Assembly: GCF_943373825.1 (NCBI RefSeq)
Contig: NZ_CALSBP010000002.1
Span: forward strand, 372,001-436,000
Length of the DNA: 64,000 nt
Direction of reading: 5' to 3'
Source: Aquimarina spinulae
Lineage (GTDB): Bacteria > Bacteroidota > Bacteroidia > Flavobacteriales > Flavobacteriaceae
Shown here: in pieces, positions 36,672 to 46,227 of the stretch
Numbering within the stretch: position 1 is the first letter of the stretch
Layout: every line of letters starts with the position of its first letter
Program-made: the position numbers and the translations under genes
Notes under the pieces: model-generated
Databases searched by the model: none
Seen by the model: only the letters and a program-made list of their open reading frames with translations
Told to the model about the DNA's origin: nothing

Positions 36672-36787
36672 GAGTGATTTTTCGAAATGAAATGAAGAAA
36701 AATTGTATCGAGATCCAATTGTGGTATACCTCTTATTGCATCTCGATACAATTTTATAAACCGCTATCACTACTGATAAAATCACTC
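36672..36787. repeat. Nested inverted repeat (MITE-like)
   Basis: Outer arms GAGTGATTTT (36672-36681) and AAAATCACTC (36778-36787) and inner 16-bp arms starting AAAATTGTATCGAG (36699-36714 and 36740-36755) are both perfect. Related single-arm copies lie at 22201-22229 and 29576-29608. The 274-bp gap 36604-36877 otherwise holds nothing recognisable. Confidence 0.75.
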
Positions 36788-36877
36788 TATGAGATGTAAG
36801 AGTATATAAATAATAATCAACAAGTTAAATCATCTGTCAATAGTGTTTTCTTATGTTGAACTCAGATTTTAAGTAAA

Positions 36878-37516
36878 TTATATATCTTCTACTTCTTCTG
36901 ATATTTCTTCTTGAGAAGAATCAACCTCTTCTTGATTAGAATTAATCTCTTCAGAAATTTCCTCTTGAGAAGGGTTAACTTCTTCTAATATTTCTTCCTC
37001 AACAGCATTAACTTCTTCTGGCACCTCTTCTTGAGAAGAACCAGCTACTGCTACCGGTTGAGCTTTCTCAAATTGCTCTTCCTCGCCTGAGAAATAAGGA
37101 AAAACATCCATAATCGGAGATTCTGAAATTGCAGGTACTGTGTAATCACTAACAGAATCCTTCATCATACTAATGGTATTATCATAGGCTTCTTTTACAT
37201 CATTAGCCTGTACCAGCAGGTACATACTTGACTTTCTTTCCTTACCGCTTTCTTCATCATAAGAAACCAGGGCTACTTTTGATTTAAACCATCGATCAGA
37301 ATTATCAAAAGGATGTATCTCTGCAAAATTTGCAATCTTAATATTAGTGATTTTAAATTCTTCACTAATATATGCCGACATTTCTTCGTTAATTCTGGTT
37401 TCAGCTTCTGTATAGGATAAAGCATCTACCAGATAAGGTTCTGTTGTAACTTTCTGTACTCCAGATTCATCTATTTTTCTATACTTTACTTTACATTCAT
37501 ACCAAGTTGTGCTCAT
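36878..37516 (-). CDS. DUF4494 protein with acidic repeat tail
   Basis: 212 residues. Residues 1-150 match DUF4494, a Bacteroidetes family (WYECKVKYRKIDESGVQK, then YTEAETRINEEM, WFKSKVALVSYDEESGKE). Members are normally about 150-170 residues, so the tail from about 160 to 212 is an addition. The tail consists of repeats of the form SQEE(V/I)xEE(V/I)N, very acidic and probably disordered. The function is unknown. A perfect Bacteroidetes -7 box lies just upstream of the start. The tail repeat may have arisen by slippage. Confidence 0.82.
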   Translation of the reverse strand: MSTTWYECKVKYRKIDESGVQKVTTEPYLVDALSYTEAETRINEEMSAYISEEFKITNIKIANFAEIHPFDNSDRWFKSKVALVSYDEESGKERKSSMYLLVQANDVKEAYDNTISMMKDSVSDYTVPAISESPIMDVFPYFSGEEEQFEKAQPVAVAGSSQEEVPEEVNAVEEEILEEVNPSQEEISEEINSNQEEVDSSQEEISEEVEDI

Positions 37517-37534
37517 ATCTTTTTTTTAGGATGG

Positions 37535-37542
37535 CAAATATA
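37535..37542 (-). promoter_or_regulatory. -7 promoter box of the DUF4494 gene
   Basis: Minus strand TATATTTG (37542 to 37535) fits TAnnTTTG exactly and lies 19 bp upstream of the ATG, implying a leader of only about a dozen bases. No clear -33 element is visible. Confidence 0.5.
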
Positions 37543-37660
37543 TATTTTTAAAAAAACGCTAACCACGAATGCGCATAATAGATATTCACAATTTGAAAAT
37601 TCTATAATTTCTTGATACGTATGTTCTGTTATCTAAACCCGAAAACAACAAACTAAAAAA

Positions 37661-37705
37661 ACCTCACAGGGATACTGAAACAAGTTCAGTACATGCCTGT
37701 GAGGT
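37661..37705 (-). terminator. Terminator after the DUF885 gene
   Basis: ACCTCACAGG (37661-37670) pairs with CCTGTGAGGT (37696-37705), with an inner ACTGAA/TTCAGT stem. Read on the minus strand it is followed by a run of seven Ts. It lies 31 bp beyond the stop of the DUF885 gene. Confidence 0.8.
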
Positions 37706-37735
37706 CTGATGGATTATCATTTGTAAATTGAAGTA

Positions 37736-39607
37736 TTAAGAACCTACTTCTTCTTTAGTCTCATCTGTACTTTTACTCGCTACCCATTCTCCTACTAATT
37801 CTTCTAATATCGTAAGGGGTACAGCTCCATTGGTTAATACTACATCATGAAACTCTCTAATATCAAATGCATCTCCAAGAGTTTTCCTTGCATTTTCGCG
37901 TAGCTCAAGAATCTTAATCATTCCTATCTTATAGGCTGTAGCCTGACTTGGCATAACAATATGGCGTTCTACCATTTTTACGGCATCACTTTCTGCATTA
38001 GGGGTATTATCAACATAATATTTAATCCCTTCTTCTCTACTCCATTTTTTGCTATGAATCCCAGTATCTACAACTAATCGGCAAGCTCTCCAAAGCTCCA
38101 TTGCTAGTCTACCAAAATCTGAATACGGATCACTATACATTCCTATTTCTTTTGGTAATAGTTCGGTGTATAATCCCCATCCTTCAGAATATGCTGTGTA
38201 TCCACCAAATTTTCTAAATTTTGGGATATCCTTCAATTCTTGTGCAATAGACAATTGCATATGATGTCCCGGTATACCTTCATGATATGCCAAAGCTTCC
38301 ATCTGGTATATTGGCATTGCTGCCATATCATATAAATTGGCGTAATATGTTCCTGGTCTTGAGCCATCGGGAGTTCCTCTTTGATAGAAGGCTTTTCCTG
38401 CGTTTTTCTCTCTAAAGGGTTCTACTGCTTTAACAATGATATCTGCTTTGGGCTTAGTCATAAAAAGCTCATCCAGTTTGGATTTCATCGTATCGATTAG
38501 TCCAACTGCTTGTTTAAGGTATGCTGCTTTTCCTTCTTCGGTATTTGCAAAATAGAACTTTTTATCTTCTTTCATATACTTGAAAAAATCCTGTAATGTT
38601 CCTTCGTATTTAACTTGCTTCATAATATCCCGCATCTCACCATGAATACGAGCCACCTCTTTTAATCCTAGCTCATGAATCTGATCTGCAGTCATCGTAG
38701 TAGTGGTCGTGCGTTGTAATGCGTTATCATAAAATGCAGCTCCTTTAGGAAATTTCCAGCAACCATCATCTGTAGTTGCTCTTTGTTGTTGTCCTTCTAA
38801 TAATGTAATAAGATTATCATACGCTGGTTTTACACTGTCTATAAGCCCTTTTTCTGCTTTAGATACTAATTCACTCTGTTCTTCATCAGGCAATTTAAGT
38901 GTCGAGATTTTACTTTTGAAATCGGCCAATAATGTACTTTCCTGATTAGATTTATCAAAGGGTTGCCCTATAATAATGTTGCGGCTATCATCAAGAACTC
39001 TGGCAAACACAAACTTAGGAGGAAGAATCCCATTCTTTTCTCTGATTTTTATATTTTCTATCGCCTGAGTAAACATTTCATTAATACCATTTAATCTAGA
39101 AATGTAAGCTTCTGCATCACTCTTATCCTTGATCTTATGCATATTGATAAGAAAAGCAGGAATCCTGGATTGCATTCCAAACATTTGATTTACAGGGTAA
39201 TCATAGAATCTATATTGAAAATCTGCAATCTCATCTTCGAGATCTTTTTTCATTAATTTATAACTTAAAGCGGTTGCATCATTTAATTGAGATACATCTA
39301 CAGAGTCTTTTAAGTAAGCTAAACGTTCTTTTGCTTTTTCTAAATCTTCTGCTTCCTGTTTAGATGAAATATCATCCCATTTACCATAATCATCTGTTTT
39401 AATTCCTAAATACGTTTGCATCATTGGCGATTTATCAATTTCTTGCTGAAACTGTGCTTCGAACCAATCGTTTAGTTTTTTTGATTGCTCTTTGATGATC
39501 TCTGCTTGTGAAGCAGCATCCTGTTCTGGGGCTTTTACTTCTTGTTTACAGCCGGTTAATGCTAGAACAGAAGAAAATAGCAATACACTAATTTTTATTT
39601 TGGTCAT
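37736..39607 (-). CDS. DUF885 family lipoprotein (metallopeptidase-like)
   Basis: 623 residues. Signal peptide with lipobox LTGC (Cys20). The DUF885 domain covers most of the protein and includes YHEGIPGHHMQL, an HExxxHH-like metal site, in its C-terminal half. It also contains GGYTAYSEGWGLYTE and a final ATAYKIGMIKILELR block. Family members resemble M32-type and neutral metallopeptidases and are secreted or periplasmic. The substrate is unknown. It is the second gene of a pair with the CocE/NonD hydrolase (24-bp gap); both may serve peptide breakdown outside the cytoplasm. The start is fixed by the signal peptide. Confidence 0.88.
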   Translation of the reverse strand: MTKIKISVLLFSSVLALTGCKQEVKAPEQDAASQAEIIKEQSKKLNDWFEAQFQQEIDKSPMMQTYLGIKTDDYGKWDDISSKQEAEDLEKAKERLAYLKDSVDVSQLNDATALSYKLMKKDLEDEIADFQYRFYDYPVNQMFGMQSRIPAFLINMHKIKDKSDAEAYISRLNGINEMFTQAIENIKIREKNGILPPKFVFARVLDDSRNIIIGQPFDKSNQESTLLADFKSKISTLKLPDEEQSELVSKAEKGLIDSVKPAYDNLITLLEGQQQRATTDDGCWKFPKGAAFYDNALQRTTTTTMTADQIHELGLKEVARIHGEMRDIMKQVKYEGTLQDFFKYMKEDKKFYFANTEEGKAAYLKQAVGLIDTMKSKLDELFMTKPKADIIVKAVEPFREKNAGKAFYQRGTPDGSRPGTYYANLYDMAAMPIYQMEALAYHEGIPGHHMQLSIAQELKDIPKFRKFGGYTAYSEGWGLYTELLPKEIGMYSDPYSDFGRLAMELWRACRLVVDTGIHSKKWSREEGIKYYVDNTPNAESDAVKMVERHIVMPSQATAYKIGMIKILELRENARKTLGDAFDIREFHDVVLTNGAVPLTILEELVGEWVASKSTDETKEEVGS

Positions 39608-39631
39608 GATAGTATAATTAGGGTTAATTGG

Positions 39632-41488
39632 TTATTTTAAAATCATAACTTCTATAGCAGAATCATGATATACTTTGTGCGTTTGCCTGGTATAATCAGA
39701 AGCCGCAGCCTTAAAGATATTAGGAACATAAGTCTGCGGGTTTAAATCGATTAAAGGAAACCACGTACTCTGCACCTGAACCTGTATTTTATGTCCTTTT
39801 TTAAACGTATGGTGTATATCCTGTAGTTTAATATTTACATCTGTTTTTTGATTAGCAACAAAAGGTTCGGGTTTACTAAAATCATTTCTAAAACGTCCTC
39901 TCATCACTTCACTACGAACCATCATATGGTAATTGGCCATTTTTAAATATTTCTGTGTTTCTTCTGTATCTTTGGCATCATTAGGATACACATCTATCAA
40001 TTTTACTACCCAGTCTGCATCTGTACCCGTTGTAGCTACTTTTAGTTTTGCTAATACTTCTCCCGATAATGTCATGTCCTCGGTAAGAACAGGGGTTTCA
40101 AAAACTAAAACATCAGGACGACGTGCTGCAAACCGTTGATCATCTGTCATATATTTTCTTGGTGTAAATACCATTTTAACATCTTCGGAATAAGGAACTG
40201 GTTTTTTGGGGTCACTTATAAATTCTGAAGCCCCCACTCCGCTTTTACCAGACAACTCATCATTGGCAGAAAGGTAAAATGTCTTTTTCTCTACATTTGC
40301 AGGTGGCCAGCTTTCATAAGAACTCCATTCCTTTTTTCCGGTATCAAAAATTTGAATTTCTGGTAACCCGGTTTTTCCATCTGCATCTCCTTTTAGGAAG
40401 TGATTAAAAAAGGTGGTTTCTACATTTTTTTGAAAATTTAAAGAAAGGTCATCTCCAAAATAGACATTACCAATGGCTTGGCGCTTTTTGGTTCTTGCCC
40501 AATCCCCATGACTCCATGGTCCAAAAACCATGATATTATAATTATCACTTTTCTTTTCGATATTTTCATAAGTCTCAAAAGGACCATATAAGTCTTCGGC
40601 ATCGAACAAACCTCCTACAGTCATAACCGCTGGCTTGATTGTTTGGTTTTTTAAATGTTGAATGATTCCTCTTTTTTGCCAGAATTCATCATAATTCGGG
40701 TGCTCTTTTAATTGTGTCCAAAATACATTGTCTTCTTTATAATACTGGTCTAAAGTGCTTAAAGGTCCTGCATCCAGAAAGAATTGATATTGATCTTTAC
40801 TTTTCAAGTCAGGAAAAGTATACCAGCTCTCTGTGGTAGGTTTAGTTTTTTCATATCCAAAAACTGCCGTAGCTCTCCAATAGCTTAACAAATATGCTCC
40901 ATTATGATGAAAATCATCAAAAAAGAAATCACCAATACATGCTTGTGGCGATACTGCTTTTAAAGCCGGATGTGCATCTAATAAAGAATATGTTGCATAG
41001 AAACCTGGATATGAGATCCCCCATATTCCAACTTTTTTATTGGTATTCGATACATTCTTCACCAACCAGTCTATGGTATCATAGGTATCACTGGCTTCAT
41101 CAAATTGTTTTCCTTTTTTATCAGGAATATAGGCTCTCATATTATCATAAACTCCTTCACTCATCCAACGTCCGCGCACATCTTGATAAACAACAATATT
41201 GCCTTCTTTCATTAAAAATTCATTTGGACCTATTTTAGATCTAAATTCATCTTTACCATATGGCCTTGAACTATACGGAGTTCGATGCATTAAAATTGGA
41301 TATTTTTTTGAGGTATCCTTTGGTGTGTAAATGGTAGTGTGAAGTTTAACACCATCTCTCATCACAATATCAACTTCTTGTTTTGTGTAGTGTTCTTTTA
41401 CATTATAGGAATCTGCTTCCTGAGAGAACATAACACTTGTGTAAAGAAGTACTATGCTTCTTAAAAGAATAAATCTGACTGATCGCAT
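39632..41488 (-). CDS. CocE/NonD (S15 peptidase-like) secreted hydrolase
   Basis: 618 residues. A signal peptide (ending VMFSQ) is followed by an alpha/beta hydrolase domain with nucleophile Ser159 in WGISYPGF. VYQDVRGRW is a signature of the Xaa-Pro dipeptidyl-peptidase / cocaine esterase group, and FGPWSHGDW holds the catalytic His. A C-terminal jelly-roll domain (about 395-610) is also characteristic. It probably cuts amide or ester bonds of peptides or antibiotics outside the cytoplasm. It is co-transcribed with the DUF885 lipoprotein gene. Confidence 0.9.
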   Translation of the reverse strand: MRSVRFILLRSIVLLYTSVMFSQEADSYNVKEHYTKQEVDIVMRDGVKLHTTIYTPKDTSKKYPILMHRTPYSSRPYGKDEFRSKIGPNEFLMKEGNIVVYQDVRGRWMSEGVYDNMRAYIPDKKGKQFDEASDTYDTIDWLVKNVSNTNKKVGIWGISYPGFYATYSLLDAHPALKAVSPQACIGDFFFDDFHHNGAYLLSYWRATAVFGYEKTKPTTESWYTFPDLKSKDQYQFFLDAGPLSTLDQYYKEDNVFWTQLKEHPNYDEFWQKRGIIQHLKNQTIKPAVMTVGGLFDAEDLYGPFETYENIEKKSDNYNIMVFGPWSHGDWARTKKRQAIGNVYFGDDLSLNFQKNVETTFFNHFLKGDADGKTGLPEIQIFDTGKKEWSSYESWPPANVEKKTFYLSANDELSGKSGVGASEFISDPKKPVPYSEDVKMVFTPRKYMTDDQRFAARRPDVLVFETPVLTEDMTLSGEVLAKLKVATTGTDADWVVKLIDVYPNDAKDTEETQKYLKMANYHMMVRSEVMRGRFRNDFSKPEPFVANQKTDVNIKLQDIHHTFKKGHKIQVQVQSTWFPLIDLNPQTYVPNIFKAAASDYTRQTHKVYHDSAIEVMILK

Positions 41489-41630
41489 TGGTTTTAGTTT
41501 AGTTTATTGCTGAAGATAAAAAAATGGTACTGCGAGCCAGATAGATTTAAGGAGATTTTAACAACTTACAATCAATATATACATACTACAATAGGCACAA
41601 AGCAGTATAGTCACTCTATAGAAAATCATA

Positions 41631-42032
41631 TTATTTTTCTATAAAAGGCTGTCCTGTTATTTTTTCGAAAGCTATAACTTTTGCTAAACTATAATCACCA
41701 AAAAGCATTTTTTTAAGTTGGAATTTTGCTCTTATACCATAGTTTTTTTCAGCCATCTTAAACGGGCTTTCTGGCCATAATTTGTCAAAGTCTGCTTTAC
41801 TTACATATACCCACCTAATAGTGCCATAAGGCTCTGCAAGCCATACTCTTTTATTTTTATTTAGAGATTCAAGACTATATCTTATATAATCTTTCTGTTC
41901 TATATCAATCATTTTATATTTTATAGAAGAGTCAATTATGATAGTCGAATTCAAGGTTAAAATCCGGTACCTAAATAATGTAATCAAAAAAAATAGAAAT
42001 ACTACTCCACAAATACTTATAAAAACATTCAT
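41631..42032 (-). CDS. Hypothetical membrane-anchored protein (133 aa)
   Basis: An N-terminal hydrophobic helix (ISICGVVFLFFLITLF) is followed by about 110 soluble residues with no recognisable domain. Notable are aromatic-rich AEPYGTIRWVYVSKADFDKLW and a Lys/Arg-rich stretch near residue 105. It lies 38 bp after the DsbD-like gene on the same strand, so it may be the last gene of the tilS-dsbD operon. Function unknown. Confidence 0.6.
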   Translation of the reverse strand: MNVFISICGVVFLFFLITLFRYRILTLNSTIIIDSSIKYKMIDIEQKDYIRYSLESLNKNKRVWLAEPYGTIRWVYVSKADFDKLWPESPFKMAEKNYGIRAKFQLKKMLFGDYSLAKVIAFEKITGQPFIEK

Positions 42033-42070
42033 TACCTATCGGTGGTTTTAGTAGTTTTAATGTAAAGAAA

Positions 42071-44050
42071 TTATTTTCTAAAATTCTTCAGGCCTTTCTG
42101 TAACCATTTAAGATATTCATTTGTATCTGGGGTATAAGCAGTAGTTTTGTTAAGTAAATTCATATCTGCATCTAATAATGCATAATAAGGTTGTGAGTTA
42201 TTTTTGAAGTTTAAAGTCTGAAATGTTGCCCACTTATCTCCTACTGTTCTAATGGCTTTAATTCTTCCATCGGGTTTTAAGAACTTAAACTGATCATCTT
42301 CTGATAACTTCTCTCGATCATCAACATACAAAGAAATTAAAACGTACTTATTCTTAAGGATATCGATAATTTCTGGATGACTCCATACTTGTTCTTCCAT
42401 TTTACGGCAATTCACACAAGCCCAGCCTGTAAAATCAAGCATAATAGGTTTGTTTTGGGCTTTGGCAGCTTGTACTCCTGCTTCAAAATCGGTATAGGCA
42501 TTAAGTCCTAAAGGTCCATGAGCTTCTTTTTCATAAATACTATAAAATAATGGTGGAGGAAAACCGCTTAGTAATTTTAGATTCGCATAGGCGGTATTCG
42601 TAAGCCCAGGAACCAAATAAATAACAAATGCCAAGGTAATAATACCCAGCGTTTTTCTTCCTTTACTTAATTTTTGTATTGGGCTATCATGCGGAAAGCG
42701 TATTTTTCCGAAAAGGTATAAGACCATACCCAAGCCGATTACTATCCAGATACCTATAAATATTTCTCTTTTTAAAATTCCCCAATGCTCCACAAGATCT
42801 GCATTTGAAAGGAATTTAAATGCTAATGCCAGTTCGATAAAACCCAGGACTACTTTTACAGTATTTAACCATCCACCACTTTTTGGTAAAGAATTTAACC
42901 AATTAGGAAATAACGCAAATAGCGCAAATGGTAACGCTAAGGCTAATCCAAAACCTCCCATACCAAAACTTAATTGCATCGCTCCCCCATCACTACTTAG
43001 AGAACCTCCTAATAATGATCCCAAGATGGGTCCTGTACACGAGAAGGATACCAGAGCTAGTGTTAATGCCATAAAGAATATACCTATCACTCCCCCAATA
43101 CTTGTAGCTTTACTATCAAGCTTGGTACTCCAGGAAGCTGGTAAGGTAATTTCGAAATAACCAAAAAAGGATATTGCAAATACAATAAAAATGACAAAGA
43201 AGACAATATTAAGCGTAACATTTGTCGAAATATTATTTAATATCTCTGGATCTAATGAGTCTAACAAATGAAAAGGAAGACTTAATAAAATATAAATAAT
43301 AAATATAAAAAACCCGTACAAAACAGCATTGAATAATCCTTTTTTACGATCCTTGGCTCCTTTAGTAAAAAAAGAAACTGTAAGAGGTATCATAGGAAAT
43401 ACACAAGGTGTCAATAAAGCAATTAATCCTCCCAAAAACCCTAAAAGGAAAATATTAAAATAACTTTTCTCCTCTACTTGCTCTGAAGGAAAAACATCTT
43501 TACCTTTTATATCAATATGTAATGCTTCAGACTTTTTTTGATCCTTTGCTGTAATACTAGACAGATCTCCTTTATTTTCGATTGCTTCTCCAGAAAGATT
43601 GATGTCAAATTCTACAACTTCTGGAGCCAAACATTTCTCATCATCACAAACCGAAAAGAATACTTCTGCCTTAACCTGTTGCAACGTCTTGTCTATACGC
43701 TTGATTTTTTGAGAAAAAGTCACTTTATCTTCAAAATATTTCACATCCATCTCGAAGATATTATCAAACTTCTCGATACCTTTAGGTTCTGTCGTTTCTC
43801 CTATAAGTGCATAACTCTCTGGAGTATTATTATAAGTAAATTCTGTTGGTGTTGGAGCTATCTCATCACTATCGGCTTCATTTTGAGAATATAAATGCCA
43901 CCCTTCATCAAGAGTCGCCTCAAAATATAAGATATAAGTATCATCAGTTTCCTTCTCTATAGTAGCTTTCCACTTAATAGGATCCAGTGTTTGTGAAAAA
44001 AGCGTTGTAGAAAATAAAATAGTGGTAAGTAATAATAAGAGATATCGCAT
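42071..44050 (-). CDS. DsbD-like thiol:disulfide interchange / CcdA-type membrane protein
   Basis: 659 residues. After a signal peptide, a periplasmic N-terminal domain (about 20-170) has VFFSVCDDEKCLAPEVVEF, the cysteine motif of DsbD-alpha-like domains. About eight membrane helices follow (about 190-480), including the CcdA signature LLTPCVFPMIPLTVSF. A C-terminal thioredoxin domain has redox pair Cys545-Val-Asn-Cys548 in GWACVNCRK. It passes electrons from cytoplasmic thioredoxin to periplasmic proteins. Its start codon overlaps the tilS stop by one base, so the two are translationally coupled. Confidence 0.92.
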   Translation of the reverse strand: MRYLLLLLTTILFSTTLFSQTLDPIKWKATIEKETDDTYILYFEATLDEGWHLYSQNEADSDEIAPTPTEFTYNNTPESYALIGETTEPKGIEKFDNIFEMDVKYFEDKVTFSQKIKRIDKTLQQVKAEVFFSVCDDEKCLAPEVVEFDINLSGEAIENKGDLSSITAKDQKKSEALHIDIKGKDVFPSEQVEEKSYFNIFLLGFLGGLIALLTPCVFPMIPLTVSFFTKGAKDRKKGLFNAVLYGFFIFIIYILLSLPFHLLDSLDPEILNNISTNVTLNIVFFVIFIVFAISFFGYFEITLPASWSTKLDSKATSIGGVIGIFFMALTLALVSFSCTGPILGSLLGGSLSSDGGAMQLSFGMGGFGLALALPFALFALFPNWLNSLPKSGGWLNTVKVVLGFIELALAFKFLSNADLVEHWGILKREIFIGIWIVIGLGMVLYLFGKIRFPHDSPIQKLSKGRKTLGIITLAFVIYLVPGLTNTAYANLKLLSGFPPPLFYSIYEKEAHGPLGLNAYTDFEAGVQAAKAQNKPIMLDFTGWACVNCRKMEEQVWSHPEIIDILKNKYVLISLYVDDREKLSEDDQFKFLKPDGRIKAIRTVGDKWATFQTLNFKNNSQPYYALLDADMNLLNKTTAYTPDTNEYLKWLQKGLKNFRK

Positions 44051-45396
44051 CAGGCTATTGTTATTTTAAGTATTTGTTTTGTTTGGGGTATTATCTTAAA
44101 TCTATTATCTGCTCTATAGTTTATAATCCAAATTATTTCTTTTCCAGAACATAATAACCATACTCTTTCTTTGGCTAGTAAAGATAATTTTTCATCTTTA
44201 AAATATTTACTCAATTTCTTTTTCCCTTTCATTCCCAGAGGATAAAAATAGTCGCCTTCTTTCCATTTTCTTACAGTTAATGGGTACTTTAACTTTTCTT
44301 TATCAACATAAATGGTCTTGAGATCAATATCCGATATTTCGGATATCATTTTAAATTTGAGGGTTCCTGGGGGAATCATTAACATACTTTCGGCTTCGGG
44401 TATGCTGTAATTGCGATTCTCTATTTTTTCTGATATCGGACTCAATAATAAGTATTCTCTAGCCTTTACCAAACGATGGGTTCCCGAAAAAATTTGTTTC
44501 CCTGATTGACCAGTGATCATATGTTCTATATCTCCCCATGCTGTAAAACCATATTCTTTTAATAAAAAATACAGGCTAGTTTTTGGGTCTCCGTAATCCA
44601 TTAATCTATTAATAGGTATCTTAATGATATCATTTTCTGAAACCTCGAACAGCTCTTTTTTAAGTTGAATTATCTGGTTTTTAATAAATTCGTTACTCTG
44701 TTTTAGATATTCTAAAGTGGTATTAAAATTCTCTAAAAACTGAGGATTAACACCTTTTAACTCCGGAATTACATCTAGACGAAGTTTATTTCTAAGATAC
44801 TTTGTACTTTTATTACTGCTATCTTCTCTCCATTGCCAATCATTCTTTTTTGCATACGCCAAAATTTGCGCTCTCGAAAAAGGTAATAACGGCCGTACAA
44901 AAACCCCATTAACTTCTGGTATACCCGTTAACCCTTCTATCCCGGTACCTCTGGACAGGTTAATTAAAAAAGTTTCTAGATTATCATCTGCATGATGCGC
45001 AGTGAGAATATAATCAAACTGATGCTCTAGAGCTAGTTTCTTAAACCAATCATACCGTAGCTCCCTGGCTGCCATCTGTATGGATAAATTATGATCTGCG
45101 GCATATTTGTTGGTATCAAATTGTGTAATAAAAACCGAAGATCGAAGCTCATTAGACAATTGAGTAACAAAGTTTGCATCCTTATCACTTTCTTCTCCTC
45201 TTAGTTTAAAATTACAATGCGCGATACTATATTGCAGATGTAATGCCTGGCAAAGTCTTACAAGCATAACACTATCTAATCCACCACTACATGCAATTAG
45301 TAGTTTGCTTTCTGATAGAAATGAAAGGTTTTCAGTAATATGATCTTTAAACTCTTGTAACAACAGATTCTGGATTGAAGTTTTTCGATTTTTCAA
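44050..45396 (-). CDS. tilS: tRNA(Ile)-lysidine synthetase
   Basis: 448 residues. It modifies C34 of the AUA-reading isoleucine tRNA to lysidine, using ATP and lysine. The PP-loop SGGLDS (residues 37-42) binds ATP. HCNFKLRGEESDKDA, AHHADDNLETFLINLSRGTG and RPLLPFSRAQI are TilS family blocks, and RNKLRLDVIPEL follows. The C-terminal domain includes GDYFYPLGMKGKKKLSKYF, also typical. The gene is the first of a minus-strand operon with the DsbD-like gene, divergent from the sigma-like gene. Confidence 0.96.
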   Translation of the reverse strand: MKNRKTSIQNLLLQEFKDHITENLSFLSESKLLIACSGGLDSVMLVRLCQALHLQYSIAHCNFKLRGEESDKDANFVTQLSNELRSSVFITQFDTNKYAADHNLSIQMAARELRYDWFKKLALEHQFDYILTAHHADDNLETFLINLSRGTGIEGLTGIPEVNGVFVRPLLPFSRAQILAYAKKNDWQWREDSSNKSTKYLRNKLRLDVIPELKGVNPQFLENFNTTLEYLKQSNEFIKNQIIQLKKELFEVSENDIIKIPINRLMDYGDPKTSLYFLLKEYGFTAWGDIEHMITGQSGKQIFSGTHRLVKAREYLLLSPISEKIENRNYSIPEAESMLMIPPGTLKFKMISEISDIDLKTIYVDKEKLKYPLTVRKWKEGDYFYPLGMKGKKKLSKYFKDEKLSLLAKERVWLLCSGKEIIWIINYRADNRFKIIPQTKQILKITIA

Positions 45397-45525
45397 ATAT
45401 ACGATTTTGAATTGCGATAACCACCTTCTACCAAATTACATTTTATATATTGATTATCAGGTTTTTAACACTTTTTTCAATTTGTTTTTCTTATTTTTAG
45501 AAAGCAACTCTTAAATTACTGATAA

Positions 45526-46227
45526 ATGAATAGGACACATGAATTACAAGAATTTTATGAGGCAGATGATCAAAGGGAATTTAGTAAAAAATTATTATCC
45601 ATTGTACCACACTTACATCCCTATGTAAAACACAGATTATATATTGCAGAAAGCGTAGGCATTTTACCTCAGAACATGTATTGTTCTAATGGTATTATAG
45701 ACGATGCAATATTGAAACTTTATCATGATGATCTTGATGTCGAAATAGACACCTTATCTCTGGAACTTCAACTTTTTAAAATTGCCGATGAGCTTATTGA
45801 TGAATTATACATTCGCGAAGGATGGCATCAAACAAGCATTAGCACCAGTTATTTTCTTAAAGAAGAACTCGAAAAACTCGAAGAAAACTATACTGTAGAA
45901 GCAAATAACGAACTTATTATGAAAGAAGAGTTAGATGATATTTGTTATCATCAAAATTCTGAAGAAAAGCAGAGTTTTATATACACTGATATGGATTCTG
46001 ATATCCTTAAGGTTATAGATTCTGAACCCTCTTCTGAGCATCGAAAACAGAAGTTATTAGGTAAATTCTATAGTTGGCTCCCTATAGAAACTTCTAAAAT
46101 TATTGATCTTTTTGTTTTTGGGAAATTAAATTTTGAAGAAATTGCTAAAATTAAAGAGATAACTGCACAAGAAGTCAAGGAAATTATTATTGATGTACGA
46201 AAGAGTTTTAGGAGGAATCTTATTTAG
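45526..46227 (+). CDS. Sigma-factor-like protein of unknown function
   Basis: 233 residues. The N-terminal half (VPHLHPYVKHRLYIAESVGI, DAILKLYHDDLDVE) recalls sigma-70 region 2 helices. The C-terminal 45 residues (PIETSKIIDLFVFGKLNFEE, then IAKIKEITAQEVKEIIIDVR) look like region 4 helix-turn-helix. Between them is an acidic linker of about 80 residues. It is thus an atypical, possibly degenerate ECF-type protein. It could be a real sigma factor, an anti-sigma partner or a cytoplasmic regulator. It is divergent from tilS and stands alone. I recall related proteins in Flavobacteriaceae but cannot verify this. Confidence 0.55.
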   Translation: MNRTHELQEFYEADDQREFSKKLLSIVPHLHPYVKHRLYIAESVGILPQNMYCSNGIIDDAILKLYHDDLDVEIDTLSLELQLFKIADELIDELYIREGWHQTSISTSYFLKEELEKLEENYTVEANNELIMKEELDDICYHQNSEEKQSFIYTDMDSDILKVIDSEPSSEHRKQKLLGKFYSWLPIETSKIIDLFVFGKLNFEEIAKIKEITAQEVKEIIIDVRKSFRRNLI

